Below are positions 1 through 10,138 of a stretch of 64,000 bases of DNA, piece by piece. Source of the DNA: Phytophthora hibernalis (Eukaryota > Oomycota > Peronosporomycetes > Peronosporales > Peronosporaceae); the NCBI GenBank assembly GCA_012656075.1, contig JAAKBF010000049.1, positions 620,001-684,000 of the forward strand, read 5' to 3'. The position numbers were made by a program, and so were the translations under genes. Numbering within the stretch: the first letter of the stretch is position 1; every line of letters begins with the position of its first letter. The notes beneath the pieces are model-generated. The model was not told the DNA's origin. It did no database searches and saw only the letters and a list, made by a program, of their open reading frames with translations.

Positions 1-1047
1 AACATTCTACACGTGCGTTAACTAGATGTAGCTATCGCTAAGCATTGTAGACTGTTTGCTGTCTAACAGTACCACATCAGTAGCACACGTTAGTCAACAC
101 GCATAACATCTAAGACTCGACAATGCATTACAAACGGACCTGTGTGTCTGCTTGTACTTGGGGGCCGTGTGGATTTCTTCCGTTCAAAGCGGATCGCCGG
201 AGGCCGAAACGCGCTCATGTATGGTACAATATGTAGGGTGACGGCAAAAGAACTCCACCATAACTGAAATCGAAGATAAACTCCCGTTAGCGTAAGCGTA
301 AGAACGAGGAGGTAGAATATGTCAAAGCAGCTACTTGGTTACCCTGATCTTGTCGTCCTGGTTCGCGCGCAGAGAAGAAATTGCCCAGCTCCTCCTCACT
401 AAACCGTTATATAGGAACTGGACAAATCCTTCCTCTGCGCGCGCGAGGTTGGAGAGTCTCTTGTTGGCCGCTAGGATGGTTGGCTGACGTCTAGCAGTCA
501 AGTAAGTCATGCAGCCATAACGAAAATGAGAGGTATCGTTTGGGGCAGGTTTTGACCATGGTCTATCCTTTTGGGAGCCAATATAAGAGCATCTCCACCG
601 GGGCTGCCATCCGGCTGACAAAACCAAATTTTAGTCGTGAAAATAGCTTTTGGCGATCCACCGATGCTGCTATCTCGCTCGTAAAAATAGCTAAGAGTGC
701 TCTAAAGCCAAACACACTGCCATATTTGGCAGCGCGTTTAGCATCAGCAGAACCTTTCGCCAGGTTCAAGGGGACAGACATGAGGCTGAATTGCAATTGC
801 GGTGCGTACGGCACACCATGAAAGGTGAGCGTCTAGGAATTGCCTTTGGAGTCAATGACTGCCAGTTCAACACGAGTGGGCGGTTCCGGGGTCGGCCTTG
901 ATCGTGACGCTTGTTACGACCTTCACGTTTGGTGCCATCGCCTCCCCTGTGTCTGTTGTTACGACTGCTCATGTTGTCGCGATCGTTGCGTCCACAGTTC
1001 CAAGTCTTGTTTGTGCTGCGGTACGGATTGTCTTGCTTCGTGCTTCC
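1..1047. other. no supported gene
   Basis: I see no convincing gene here. Short open frames exist on both strands. The minus frame across 766-1155 is Arg/Asn/Gly-rich and resembles a low-complexity basic tail, but it has no recognisable domain. The plus strand near 590-700 is AT-rich and could be a flank of the transposase remnant that follows. Confidence 0.5.
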
Positions 1048-1074
1048 GCCTTTGAAAACGAAGTTTTCAAAGGC
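1048..1074. repeat. 12-bp perfect inverted repeat (hairpin)
   Basis: GCCTTTGAAAAC and its exact reverse complement GTTTTCAAAGGC are separated by GAA. It lies just upstream of the recognisable DDE_3 transposase coding. It may be a remnant of a terminal inverted repeat or a chance hairpin. Confidence 0.6.
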
Positions 1075-1089
1075 AACTGGATCAACGTC

Positions 1090-1958
1090 TACGAGAGCAC
1101 TGGTACCTATCAGAGGGCTGATACAAGCTCTATCCGCATATTTACAAACGATCATCGACAGTGGCTATGCGCATTTTACACGGAGCGTCCGCTGGCTTGC
1201 TTAGATGAAGGTCAAGACGCATTCCTGACGGCCCATCAACTGAGTATTTCAACGTCGTCCGTGTGGCAAATATTACATGATTGTGGATTTACCCGCAAGG
1301 TGCTCGAGCGACGAGCGATGCATATCAAAGAGAATGACGTGTTTCGATTTGTAGAAGAGCTTAGCCATATCGACTGGTGCTACCAAAACGTTGTCTTTCT
1401 CTATGAAGTCTCCTTTGATAACCGTGGCATGATCCGCAAGCGTGGGTATTCGCTTAAGGGGCAGAAGATTGCAATTCGGGGCGACTTCCAGCGTAAACCA
1501 CGAGTTTCTGTGCTGGCATTTATGGGAGTCGATGGGATCATTGACTACTATAACACCGATGGAACCTTCGATCAAGTACAGTTTTTTAGTGTTGCAGAGG
1601 CTTTGCGTACTCAACTCGAGGGAATGTTCGCCAGTATCCTGGCACAAATTCAGTATAGATTTTAGATGGCGCCTCGATTCACCGGGACCCTGAAATAATC
1701 CATTTTCTCCGGAGTATTGGAGTGATTCCTATTTTCCTGCCAGCCTACTGCCCATTCTTCAACCACATCGAGTTCATGTTTTGGTTACATCAAGAAATCA
1801 TTTCAAAGGCACTACGTTGAGTCTAGCGGTAGCGATCTGTTGCCGTTTGTGGTAGAAACGTTTACGCATTTCGAAGGGTTCAATATGGCAAATGTATTTC
1901 GGCGTTGTGGCTGGACAATTCAAGGTCATTTCGATCCGACTGGGCCCTTGTCAAAAAC
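1090..1958 (+). pseudogene. Tc1/mariner- or IS630-like DDE_3 transposase, broken
   Basis: The translation follows the DDE_3 order. An HTH-like stretch comes first (around SISTSSVWQILHDCGFTRK). The first catalytic strand then reads FLYEVSFDNRGMIRKRGYS, where the family normally has Asp, so the first acidic residue appears lost (D to Y). The second Asp is in LDGASIHRDPEI and the third acidic residue in PAYCPFFNHIEFMF. Frame 1 stops at 1663-1665. The LDGASIH segment continues in frame 3, and the C-terminal segment (PFVVETFTHFEGFNMANVF) is back in frame 1 from about 1837, so there are at least two frameshifts. The element cannot encode an active enzyme. The N-terminus is not clear; a long hydrophobic stretch upstream in frame is probably not part of the gene. 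Confidence 0.75.
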
Positions 1959-2077
1959 CGACATGAATCAGGACAGAGGAACAATGAGCCACAAGCCATC
2001 GATGCAGACGAAGACTTAGGATTTATAACGAGGCAAACTCACTAATTTGAAAGCTAACCAGATTCATAGCTGAAGAA

Positions 2078-3356
2078 CTACGCTTGGTGTTCTGTGTCCT
2101 CCATGTTCGTCATTGTTGGCAGCGGATCAATCACATCTGAGAGGGGTGGTAGAGGAAAAGCTGAGCGAATACCTTCAAGTGTCGCCTTGCGCGCTGCCAA
2201 TGCGTCTTTCTGTTTTGTATACGCATCCCAAATACCCCCAGTGGTGATGTAGCTGCTCGGTGTCTGCAATGGAAGCATTTACGATATCAAGCGCCAGATC
2301 TGCTGATTTAGTGAGATCCGCCATATGCCGTTCAACTTGCGCATCAGCAGCACGTAGCATCGGCTCAATCCTAGCCGTTGGAGGGTCCAAAACAGCAAGT
2401 TCCCATGTTGATCGATCTAAATTACGCATAATTTCATTTGCCCACATTCGCCATACTGTCGCGCTTGCTTGAAACGTTGCACCCCAAATTTCGCGTAGAC
2501 GCTCCACCACATCACGGATTGAGGCCTCAGCAGCAGCTCCAGATCGATCGATTTGTTCGGGTCGGATGCACGCCACCTTGAACTCATCGAGAATCCGTGC
2601 ATTTGAAATGCCAAGACCGTATATGTAAATCATCAAGGTAGCTGTTTCGCCACGCAGTGATGCAATCCAACGGTTCCATGCTTCTTCCGACTTGGTTGTC
2701 GAAACGATACGCCCATTCACCTTGAATTGCATCACTTTGTTCCACGTTGACTCTGTTGATCTTTCAAGTGACCAAGTATCACCCTCTTTTAATGCCTGGC
2801 CCTTAACCTTGCAGCTGAATTTCCCCCAGAGTTTGTGGAGGATGTCACCAAACGTGGCTCCATTTGCAGCGAAAATCTCTAGCATCTTGCCCGATGAATC
2901 GCGCATCCCAACAGTGTCTTTGACAACACCTTGCACCACCAGTTGTAGTCGATGCTGCTCTGTATTGGCCGGGGAAGTGCTCAACGAAACACGTGCATGC
3001 TGGCGCGCAGGAGGTGCTGATGGTGACGCAGATTGTGGTGGGGTTCGTTCACGCAAAGGTTACGGCGAAACACGTACGGCGGGCGACGTCGAGGGCGGTG
3101 TCCTTCGATCAGTCGTCGGACGTCGTCGCGAAGCCTCAGATGCACACATGGCTGGTGACGTCGATGGTGGTGTCCTTCGCGCGGATGGTGGGCGTCGCCC
3201 CGAAGCCTCATATGCAGGATGGTCAGAATCGACTCTCTCTTGAGTATCTGCGGTAGCTGTTGCAGCAATCACCCGTCCTGCAGCTTCCTCGACCATGTTG
3301 CCGCCGTCGAGAACTGACTGACTGACCTCGTGAAGCTTCTCCGATGTGTGGCACAC
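2078..3356 (-). pseudogene. unrecognised gene, interrupted by one stop and one frameshift
   Basis: One minus-strand reading frame runs from an ATG at 3356 to about 2265 and is interrupted by an in-frame TAA at 3060-3062. A one-base shift near 2265 is then needed to reach a further 60 residues ending at 2078 (...DPLPTMTNMEDTEHQA). The N-terminal part is Pro/Ser/Thr/Arg-rich and repetitive. The middle is a compact mixed-composition domain (LQLVVQGVVKDTVGMRD..., TWNKVMQFKVNGR). The C-terminal part is helical and rich in Ala and Glu. I do not recognise the family. It may be a transposon-associated accessory protein, because the neighbours are decayed mobile elements. The TAA could lie in an unrecognised intron, since GTACGT occurs just before it. 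Confidence 0.4.
3082..3225. repeat. 72-bp tandem repeat, two copies
   Basis: Two adjacent units begin at 3082 and 3154 with GGYGACGTCGAKGGYGGTGTCC. In the minus-strand protein each unit encodes about 24 residues of the type EASxRRPxxxRRTPPSTSPA. The repeat therefore sits inside the low-complexity N-terminus of the broken gene at 2078-3356. Confidence 0.7.
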
Positions 3357-3563
3357 ATTTCACCTTTTCAAATTTATAACTTATGCTGTTACAGAGATTT
3401 ACGCGATTTGGTGTGCTGTTGGTTCGAAGAACCGCGTTTGGAAATTTTGAGTAGAACTCACAATACCTCATCTGGAGAAAGGTAGTGAACATTCGACGGT
3501 TGAATTTATTTGAAGGACGCCTACCAACTCGTATTCCTTTTCCTACCTTTGGAGTTTACACTG

Positions 3564-5160
3564 TTAGAGCGCCAGACACTCAAACCACTTGAAGGGTTTC
3601 TGCGTGTTCTTGAGGACACCTTCACCATTCAAAAACGCAGTGTCCGCGTGATTCAGCTGCGGCTTATAGAATCGATCGCTGTAGTGGTTGCCGAAAAGGT
3701 TCTCGTCGAGGCCACCCAAACAGCTATAAAACTCTACGAGAGCATCGTTCTTCAGGGACTTGTGCGGGATCACTGTACCACCGAGAATACAGGAGGCTTG
3801 GTAACTCGACAGAAGACCAAAGAAACTGTCACTGCACATCGCAGCCGACACATTTCCGCGGTATGCTTCTTGAGCAGCCACATAAGCTGCTTCGATGGAT
3901 GGAGTACTGTACCATTCGTTTTCGTAGGTGGTTGACTTCCGTGACTTTGGCATGGGGCATTGGCCCAACAATTTGAACAAACCAGTGGCGATTGTGCTGT
4001 CCTCGTCGGTGCATGTATCGAGTAGGAAGTCAGACGCCATACTGCCACGCATCGGGGAACTTATTGCCACCCACGTTGTCGTCGGGGAAAACTTGCACTT
4101 CCCTTTGGCAAGAGCTCCAGCCATGACCAAGCCGCCCATCGAGTGTGTCACGATAATCGTATTGTCAACAGTTCCTGCGGCCACATCGCTGGTTGGACTC
4201 ATTGAAAGAGAGTGATCGCAGAACCTTTGCTGGAGCGTATCGTTTCTCCAGCCAGCATCGTTCGTGTTGAGAACAGCGTACTTGATCGTAGAGCAGCAAG
4301 GAGCGTGGCCGTGCATATCACCAAACTTCTTCTTTGTCATCTCTGGGGTATCCTGCAGCTCCGCCATCTCATTGGGGTTGCCCAGACCGTGAAAGAAGAC
4401 GCACGGGCGAGGGTAGACGGACACAAACACCCCGTCGCCTCCATCGCCATGTGCGAGGCTGCCTCCAGTTTTCTCGACGCAGTAGCCGGTAAGGCGTTGC
4501 CAGTAGTGAGAGCAAGTGCTGTCGGTGTCAACGACGTAGGTTTTGCTAAAACCTCACACGAAGAAGCCCCATCGCTCAACGCCGGCTTCTCAATACTAAC
4601 AGGTCCATCCAGATACTCTACGTCAATGTCAAGTCACTGCTCACTGCGGTGAAGCCGGACTCACCCGACGTGCAGATAGCATAGTGGGCACCAGCGAACG
4701 TCGTCTTAAACAGATTTCCACTGGCACACTCGAGTTCCTTTTTGCCCACCGCAGCGCTTGGAATCCGCGTAGCTTCATTGAGAGCAGGTAGAATCTTGTC
4801 GAATGGGAGTGTGTGAGACGGAAGGCATCGAACTGTTTCTAGAGTAGAAGAGTCCGCGGTCGTCAAGTAAGCCGAACCGTCCACGAAAGTGTACGTGAAC
4901 TCGGTGTCTTCGTCTTGGAATGAGGCATATCCGTTGTACAGTACGCTGGCGCCGTTGGCGGACATAACTGGCGTAGCGTAGACGTCGAACTCGGATTGTC
5001 CGTGCAGCTTCATGGACTTGCGCTTGAAGGTGACATGGAGCTTGACGGATGAAGCATCGGCTAGTGATCCTTTCAATTGGCGGTGCGTTGTATCTACGGC
5101 GGATGTGGAGGCGAGGAAAGCGACTGAAGCAACGAGTAGGACTCTCATTGAAGCGACCAT
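3564..5160 (-). pseudogene. secreted alpha/beta-hydrolase-like family, copy A (frameshifted)
   Basis: Copy A reads from ATG at 5160 (MVASMRVLLVASVAFLAS, a signal peptide) to TAA at 3564. After the signal peptide comes THRQLKGS, then the family N-terminal domain with HGQSEFDVYATP. The hydrolase half follows: PRPCVFFHGLGN, the nucleophile motif VTHSMGGLVMAG, KNDALVEF and LNHADTAF. Two one-base frameshifts break it. One near 4630 (TTGACATT where copy C has TTGGACATT) is private to A. The other near 4440, just before PRPCVFFHG, is shared with copy C. The segment is the reverse complement of the block at 15105-16765, so A and C are an inverted duplication. Independent decay of the duplicates is the simplest reading; base-calling error at homopolymers is the alternative. 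Confidence 0.8.
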
Positions 5161-6639
5161 TGTTGGAATGGGGCCTTGTCTCTTAGCTGAAAAACCAACA
5201 ATGACAAGAGTGATCATTGCCGCTGTCGTTGACGTTGCTCGACTTGGAACCGTATCGCAGTCGAGGGAGGGCTCACATCCGCCAGCGGTTTGTTTACTGT
5301 AGGCTACTTGTAATAGTGCACATGCTCGGCGTATACTCAGTACAGTATGCTGCGCATGTAGAACCCAAAATATGCGACCTTCCTGTATGGATACGGTATT
5401 AATAAAGCTGTAACTCATCGCTGGATCTGTTGCACTGGTGCTGGAGCGATTACTGAGCTAAACTTCTATTTCCAAATTCCAATTCCAAACGAGAAGGCGG
5501 CGTTTAGAAAATGAGATGCATAAAACGGACAATCAGGTCTGTGACAGCCAATCACAGGGCAGGAATGGAGATTTGATTTGGAATTTGGGACTACGATCTG
5601 GGCTACGAGAATCGCTCTACGTTGTACATGTATTTTAATGCATGTAAAAACAAGTACGTACACTAATGCATCTGTGGGTGAGGAAAGAGTCATCTTTGAC
5701 TCTGAAAAGACCATGTGTTTGTTATAATACCTCTTATAATAGGTTTTGAGAATTTTAATAATTTGAAAAGCGAGCAAACGGACTCTCTGAATTCTTGAAA
5801 ACAAAGGGTACCACAGCGATCTGTAAACGCTTGACTTTTGCAGAGTGATCTGCAACCCGAATGTATACGCTCGACTTTTGCAGAGGGCCCACGAAAACGC
5901 TGTCTGTCGGTCTTTTGACCAGTTCCGTCCTCGCGGTTGTACACGCAAGACTGCAGGAGATTATAGAAGTCAGTCTCCGCTCGTCGCCTTGTCTTCACCA
6001 GTGGTGGTGAAATGCTTCCGGATTATTATATTTTACCGTCGTGAGGAGTCCTCCGACTCGGACACTCTGATGATCTCGGCACATGTTCCTGCCGGCATTG
6101 CCGGCCCGACATATGCTGTCCGTGAGATCCAATTCGTGCTGTGCAACCCGGTCTATGTATGCACCCGAAGTATCTTGCTGCCACGGGTGGGCAGTGGTGT
6201 TTCACACCAATGCCACTGATACCGTGTTTTCACGCATAAACAGAACAACCCTTGACTGCGGGCGAAGTGTGATCAGGGTTGGTCTTATATCTTAGAGATC
6301 TCGTGAGCAGGACTGAACCAGGTCCCCGAAGAAATATGTGTGGCGCAGGCGACCCATTGGTATTGCGACGTGAAGAGAGAGATGCAAGTGATACATTGAT
6401 GTGTACCACCAAATTAACCCGTGGCAGTAGCACTATTCAATCCAGTCAGCATTAATGCGGCAAATCGCTTACCAATCTGCCTGGGATCAGGGAACTCTAA
6501 TGCGCTTCTGGGAACGTGGCTTCCCATTTCCAAGTTCAAATGGCTCAATACCTTCCAGGCGGTCAATTGATCAACGCTAGTCACTTCAATTATTATTTAG
6601 CACTGTTGCTTCGGGTACCTGATCCCCACGGACAGTGGA
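5161..6639. other. intergenic, no supported gene
   Basis: About 1.5 kb between copies A and B, which are transcribed divergently. The first 55 bases still match the upstream of copy C in inverted orientation, up to about 5215. The rest has only short open frames without recognisable domains. It should contain the promoter of copy B; I see no distinctive initiator or TATA element that I would call. Confidence 0.6.
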
Positions 6640-8241
6640 ATGGTAGTGTCCATGAGGTTCATACTTGCTGCTGTCGTCGTGCTTTTCACCGTCTCGAAGA
6701 CCATCGCAGTCACCGTCGACCACCGGTCTCTGAAGGCTTCTCTAACCGAAGCACCCGCTTTGAAACTCCATGTTTCGCTCAAACGCAAGGCCATGGAAAT
6801 CCACGGACAATCCGAGTTCGACGTGTTCGCCAACCCCGTCGTGTCGTCCAACGGTGCCAGTGTTCTCTACGACGGCTATGCCACTTTTCTCGATGAAGGT
6901 TCTCAGCTCACGTACTCGTTGGTGAATGGTGCTGCTTATTTGGCGACAAGTGATAGTTCGTTGACTGCCCAAACCTCCGAAATGGTTCGGTGTCTCCCCC
7001 TCAGTACGCTACCATTCAACGCCATTCTGCCTGCGTTGAACGATATCAAGCCGATTCCAAGCGCGACTATCGGGGACGTTCCTGTCGAGTGCAAGAGTGG
7101 AAATCTGTTCAAAACGACGTTCGCTGGCATCCACTACGCGATCTGTGCAGCGGACGAAGATGGATTTACTGCCTTCAGCAGTGACTTGACAGTCGACGTC
7201 GAGTACCTGAAGAACCCCATCAGCATTTCTCCACCGAAGCTGAGCGATGGATCATCGTGCGAGGCTGTAGCTTCCACGACAGCCGTCACCCCGACCGCTT
7301 TGGCGCTGATGACGGGAAGTACTATTCCGAAAAGTATGTCAAGAAACCTGAAGGAGGCGGCACACTTGGCCATGGAAGCATCATCTTGCACGTGCAAGTC
7401 GACACCTCGTCCGTGTGTTTTCTTTCACGGCCTTGGCAACGAAAAGGATGAGCCGGGGCTCGTGGACTCCATTCGCCACTTTGGCTGGGATAAAATTCGA
7501 GACCGCGCTCCTTGCTGCACGACGATCAAGTATGCGGCGCTGAACACGGTCGATTACGGCTGGACGAACTCCACTTTGCAGCAGAAAGTGTGTGACCGCG
7601 CTTTGATGGCGACGAATTCAGTCGACTCACCCACACGGTCAATTGAAAACACCATTGTTGTGACGCACTCGATGGGTGGATTGGCGTTTGCGGGTGCACT
7701 TGCTAACAAAGAGTGCACTCTTGGTTCAAGCTCTACGTGGATAGCGCTGAGCCCACCTATGACTGGCAGTATGTCTTCGGACTACCTCATGGATTTCTGC
7801 AACGACGAAATCCAAGGTTTTGTGCCGGATCTACTGTTTATTGGTAGATGCCCAGCTTCAGCAGCTACGAAATCTGTCGTCTACAAGAACGAGAAATACA
7901 GCACTGCTAGTCATGATGCAGCGTACGATGCGGCCGCAGCAGTCTACCGCGAGAAAGTGTATGCTGCGATGTGCAGTAGTTCCTACGTCGGAAACATCTC
8001 CAAGTACCAAGCCAAGTATATGCTGGGAGGCAGCACGATACCGCACAAGTCCTCCAAGAACGACGGCCTTGTCGAATTTCATAGTTGTGCGGGTGGAATT
8101 TCACCGAATAAATTCGGTCGGACCTACCGGGACAAGTTTTACAAGTGCGAATTGAACCATGTAGACACGGCATTCAAAACGGGAGATGGCATTTTCAAGG
8201 ACACCGTATATCCTGTGAAGTGGTTTGAGTGCCTGTTGTAG
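6640..8241 (+). CDS. secreted alpha/beta-hydrolase-like protein, copy B (intact, 533 aa)
   Basis: This is the only uninterrupted member of the family in the window. The first Met gives MVVSMRFILAAVVVLFTVSK, a signal peptide of about 23 residues; a second Met at residue 5 is possible. R-S-L-K lies at residues 29-32. Residues about 35-250 form a Cys-poor N-terminal domain of unknown function. Residues 258-533 look like an alpha/beta hydrolase: an oxyanion-type HGLG at 263-266, Ser344 in VTHSMGGLAF, a candidate Asp475 in SKNDGLVEF, and His507 in LNHVDTAF. The nucleophile elbow is T-H-S-M-G rather than G-x-S-x-G. Many Cys in the second half fit an extracellular, disulfide-bonded protein. Lipase or esterase activity is inferred from fold motifs only, and the substrate is unknown. 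There are no introns, and stop TAG is at 8239-8241. Confidence 0.8.
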   Translation: MVVSMRFILAAVVVLFTVSKTIAVTVDHRSLKASLTEAPALKLHVSLKRKAMEIHGQSEFDVFANPVVSSNGASVLYDGYATFLDEGSQLTYSLVNGAAYLATSDSSLTAQTSEMVRCLPLSTLPFNAILPALNDIKPIPSATIGDVPVECKSGNLFKTTFAGIHYAICAADEDGFTAFSSDLTVDVEYLKNPISISPPKLSDGSSCEAVASTTAVTPTALALMTGSTIPKSMSRNLKEAAHLAMEASSCTCKSTPRPCVFFHGLGNEKDEPGLVDSIRHFGWDKIRDRAPCCTTIKYAALNTVDYGWTNSTLQQKVCDRALMATNSVDSPTRSIENTIVVTHSMGGLAFAGALANKECTLGSSSTWIALSPPMTGSMSSDYLMDFCNDEIQGFVPDLLFIGRCPASAATKSVVYKNEKYSTASHDAAYDAAAAVYREKVYAAMCSSSYVGNISKYQAKYMLGGSTIPHKSSKNDGLVEFHSCAGGISPNKFGRTYRDKFYKCELNHVDTAFKTGDGIFKDTVYPVKWFECLL

Positions 8242-8299
8242 GTAGACAGAACTGCGAAATAGTACAAATTTGAATTTTCGTAGTTCTCCTGAGCAAAGT

Positions 8300-8610
8300 A
8301 CACGGTACTAAATTGCCGAAGTCGTTCGCCTCATGTACATGTAGTATTATTATTCTTACGTTACGTATTTCTCGCTTTGGCAAAAGCTATCGTTTCATGT
8401 ACATCTACAAACGTTCAAACCTCTTCACAGGCGGTTCCAAGTCACCTCCAGTCGAAGACACAATATCAGTGGGATTAATCCTTGGCCCCCTGGAACTCCA
8501 CTGTTCTCGAGGAATTTATGTGGAACAAGCTCCTCAGCCGAGAGCATGGTCGCTTTAAATATGTCATTAGGGTTGTCGCTGCTCGTCGCAGCACGCCTTG
8601 ACTGCGTATT
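8300..8610 (-). pseudogene. remnant of the hydrolase family, closest to copy D
   Basis: The minus strand reads SSDNPNDIFKATMLSAEELVPHKFLENS, which matches copy D (CSDNPNGIFWQYEAIMLLTAELVPHKSPEN). The homology runs downstream into the 3' flank: AGCAAAGTAC...ACACGGTA is shared with the sequence beyond copy D near 20574-20612. The remnant is full of indels and has no intact frame. It lies just 3' of copy B in the opposite orientation. Confidence 0.65.
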
Positions 8611-9478
8611 ATAATTGCAACGAATGTAGTTCTTTACAACGCATTTCTCGTTCCGATACATGAGTATTAGCCGAGAGTTGCATGCACGGCGGTTGGTTTG
8701 TGTTAAGTTGCTACCCATGGGGCTCTCTTGAATCGTGTCTAAAGTCAAAGAAACTTGATTTCACTAAGATGCTCGCAACGCAACTTCGAACAACTTCGAA
8801 GTACTTCGAAGTATTCAAAATTCGCAGCATTCACTCGAAATTTGAAATTCCCTTTTTCAGGGAGCTATAATGAAATAAAATTGCAAGTGAAGCTAGATCG
8901 ACGGACTTGGTGGAAGGAGAGTATCTTAGGTATCCTTCAACACAAAATCTAGTTACAACTTCTTTTCCGCCTTTAATTCGGATATCGTTTGTTTAAGTAT
9001 ATCCTAATCAACACAATCCGAAGCTACATGGCGTACAAGTAGTAAATTTTGAACGACGAATTCAAAGCCGTGATTTCGCACGGAGCAGCTCTGGATTTTA
9101 ATTTAATTTTGAGCTTAGCATACTAAGTTTCAAAATGAGTGTATGCATTGATACAGTACAGTTCGTTGAGCAAAATGATTAAAAATATAAATGGAATTCG
9201 TTGTTCAAAATGCACCATTTTCAGATGTATTTTACGTGACGAATCCCATTCCATTTACTTATACACGTACACACACTCGTTTTGAAGAACTAAACAGCAA
9301 GCTGTAAATGCTACTTCAACGAACTTCCGAAGTATGCTTTGATGTGAGGAACATAGGTTAGCATTTACTGTACTTCAGACGCACTGTAGCGGGTACGCAT
9401 TTGCTGTACTGGTACTTACTAAAGAGGGTCGGATGATCTGTAACATCTGGTGGACGGGCATTTACTACCGGTAGCTGC
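8611..9478. other. AT-rich spacer, no gene
   Basis: No coding signal is supported. The segment contains a perfect 20-bp palindrome ACTTCGAAGTACTTCGAAGT at 8793-8812 and loosely repeated GCATTTACTGTACT-like words between about 9305 and 9475. Confidence 0.6.
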
Positions 9479-10138
9479 CTAACGGATTCCAATGTTCGTG
9501 GCTGGTGTTTTAGTTAAGAAAAAGTGGATGACCAAGTGACAGTTTCTTTTTTTCATAAGTAATGCGCAACTTCATAACATCGGAGCTGTACACAAGGTTT
9601 AAATGATATTTGTATGATCCCATGTTTCAAATAATTGGTAAATTTGATATCCACTGCATGTATATCAAGAATGCTGCTCGACGAGGGTGGTAGGGCAGAA
9701 GAATGGAGCAGGCGATGGGACTCGCCAAAGAGAGTTCATCAGGAAACTACCATTTTCAAAAAAGACTGTACCAACTTTTGCTGACAGGGGAATATGGAAA
9801 GAGAATTCGTCAGGAAGCTGCCACGGGGCTGTCACCGATAGCACTGAGATCGGTGACAGCCCCATGGTAGTTTTCCTGATGAACTCTCTTTTGGTGAGTC
9901 CCATCGCCTGCTCCATCCTTCTGCCCTACCACCCTCGTCGAGCAGCATTCTTGATATACATGCAGTGGATATCAAACATACCAATTATTTGAAACATGGG
10001 ATCATACAAATATCATTTAAACCTTGTGTACAGCTCCGATGTTATGAAGTTGCGCATTACTTATGAAAAAGAAACTGTCACTTGGTCATCCACTTTTTCT
10101 TAACTAAAACACCAGCCACGAACATTGGAATCCGTTAG
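9479..10138. repeat. long inverted repeat, about 275-bp arms, 110-bp spacer
   Basis: The left arm 9479-9753 is the reverse complement of the right arm 9864-10138. By eye there are only a handful of mismatches and small indels. The spacer ends in a 15-bp hairpin (9825-9839 with 9849-9863, loop AGCACTGAG), so the palindrome continues almost to the centre. The outer end of the right arm contains the last codons of the ankyrin gene (SNVRGWCFS then stop), and the left arm carries an orphan copy of the same codons. The spacer also holds a diverged second copy of the arm tip at about 9798-9824. Possible origins are a foldback transposon or a local inverted duplication of the ankyrin 3' end. Confidence 0.9.

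Noticed and set aside
898..1080. hydrophobic N-terminal stretch of the DDE_3 frame as a signal peptide
   Set aside because: Transposases are nuclear and the stretch lies upstream of the recognisable transposase domain. It is more likely unrelated in-frame sequence.
9665..9992. protein-coding frames inside the 275-bp palindrome
   Set aside because: Both strands give the same kind of short frame because the sequence is an inverted repeat; there is no recognisable domain.
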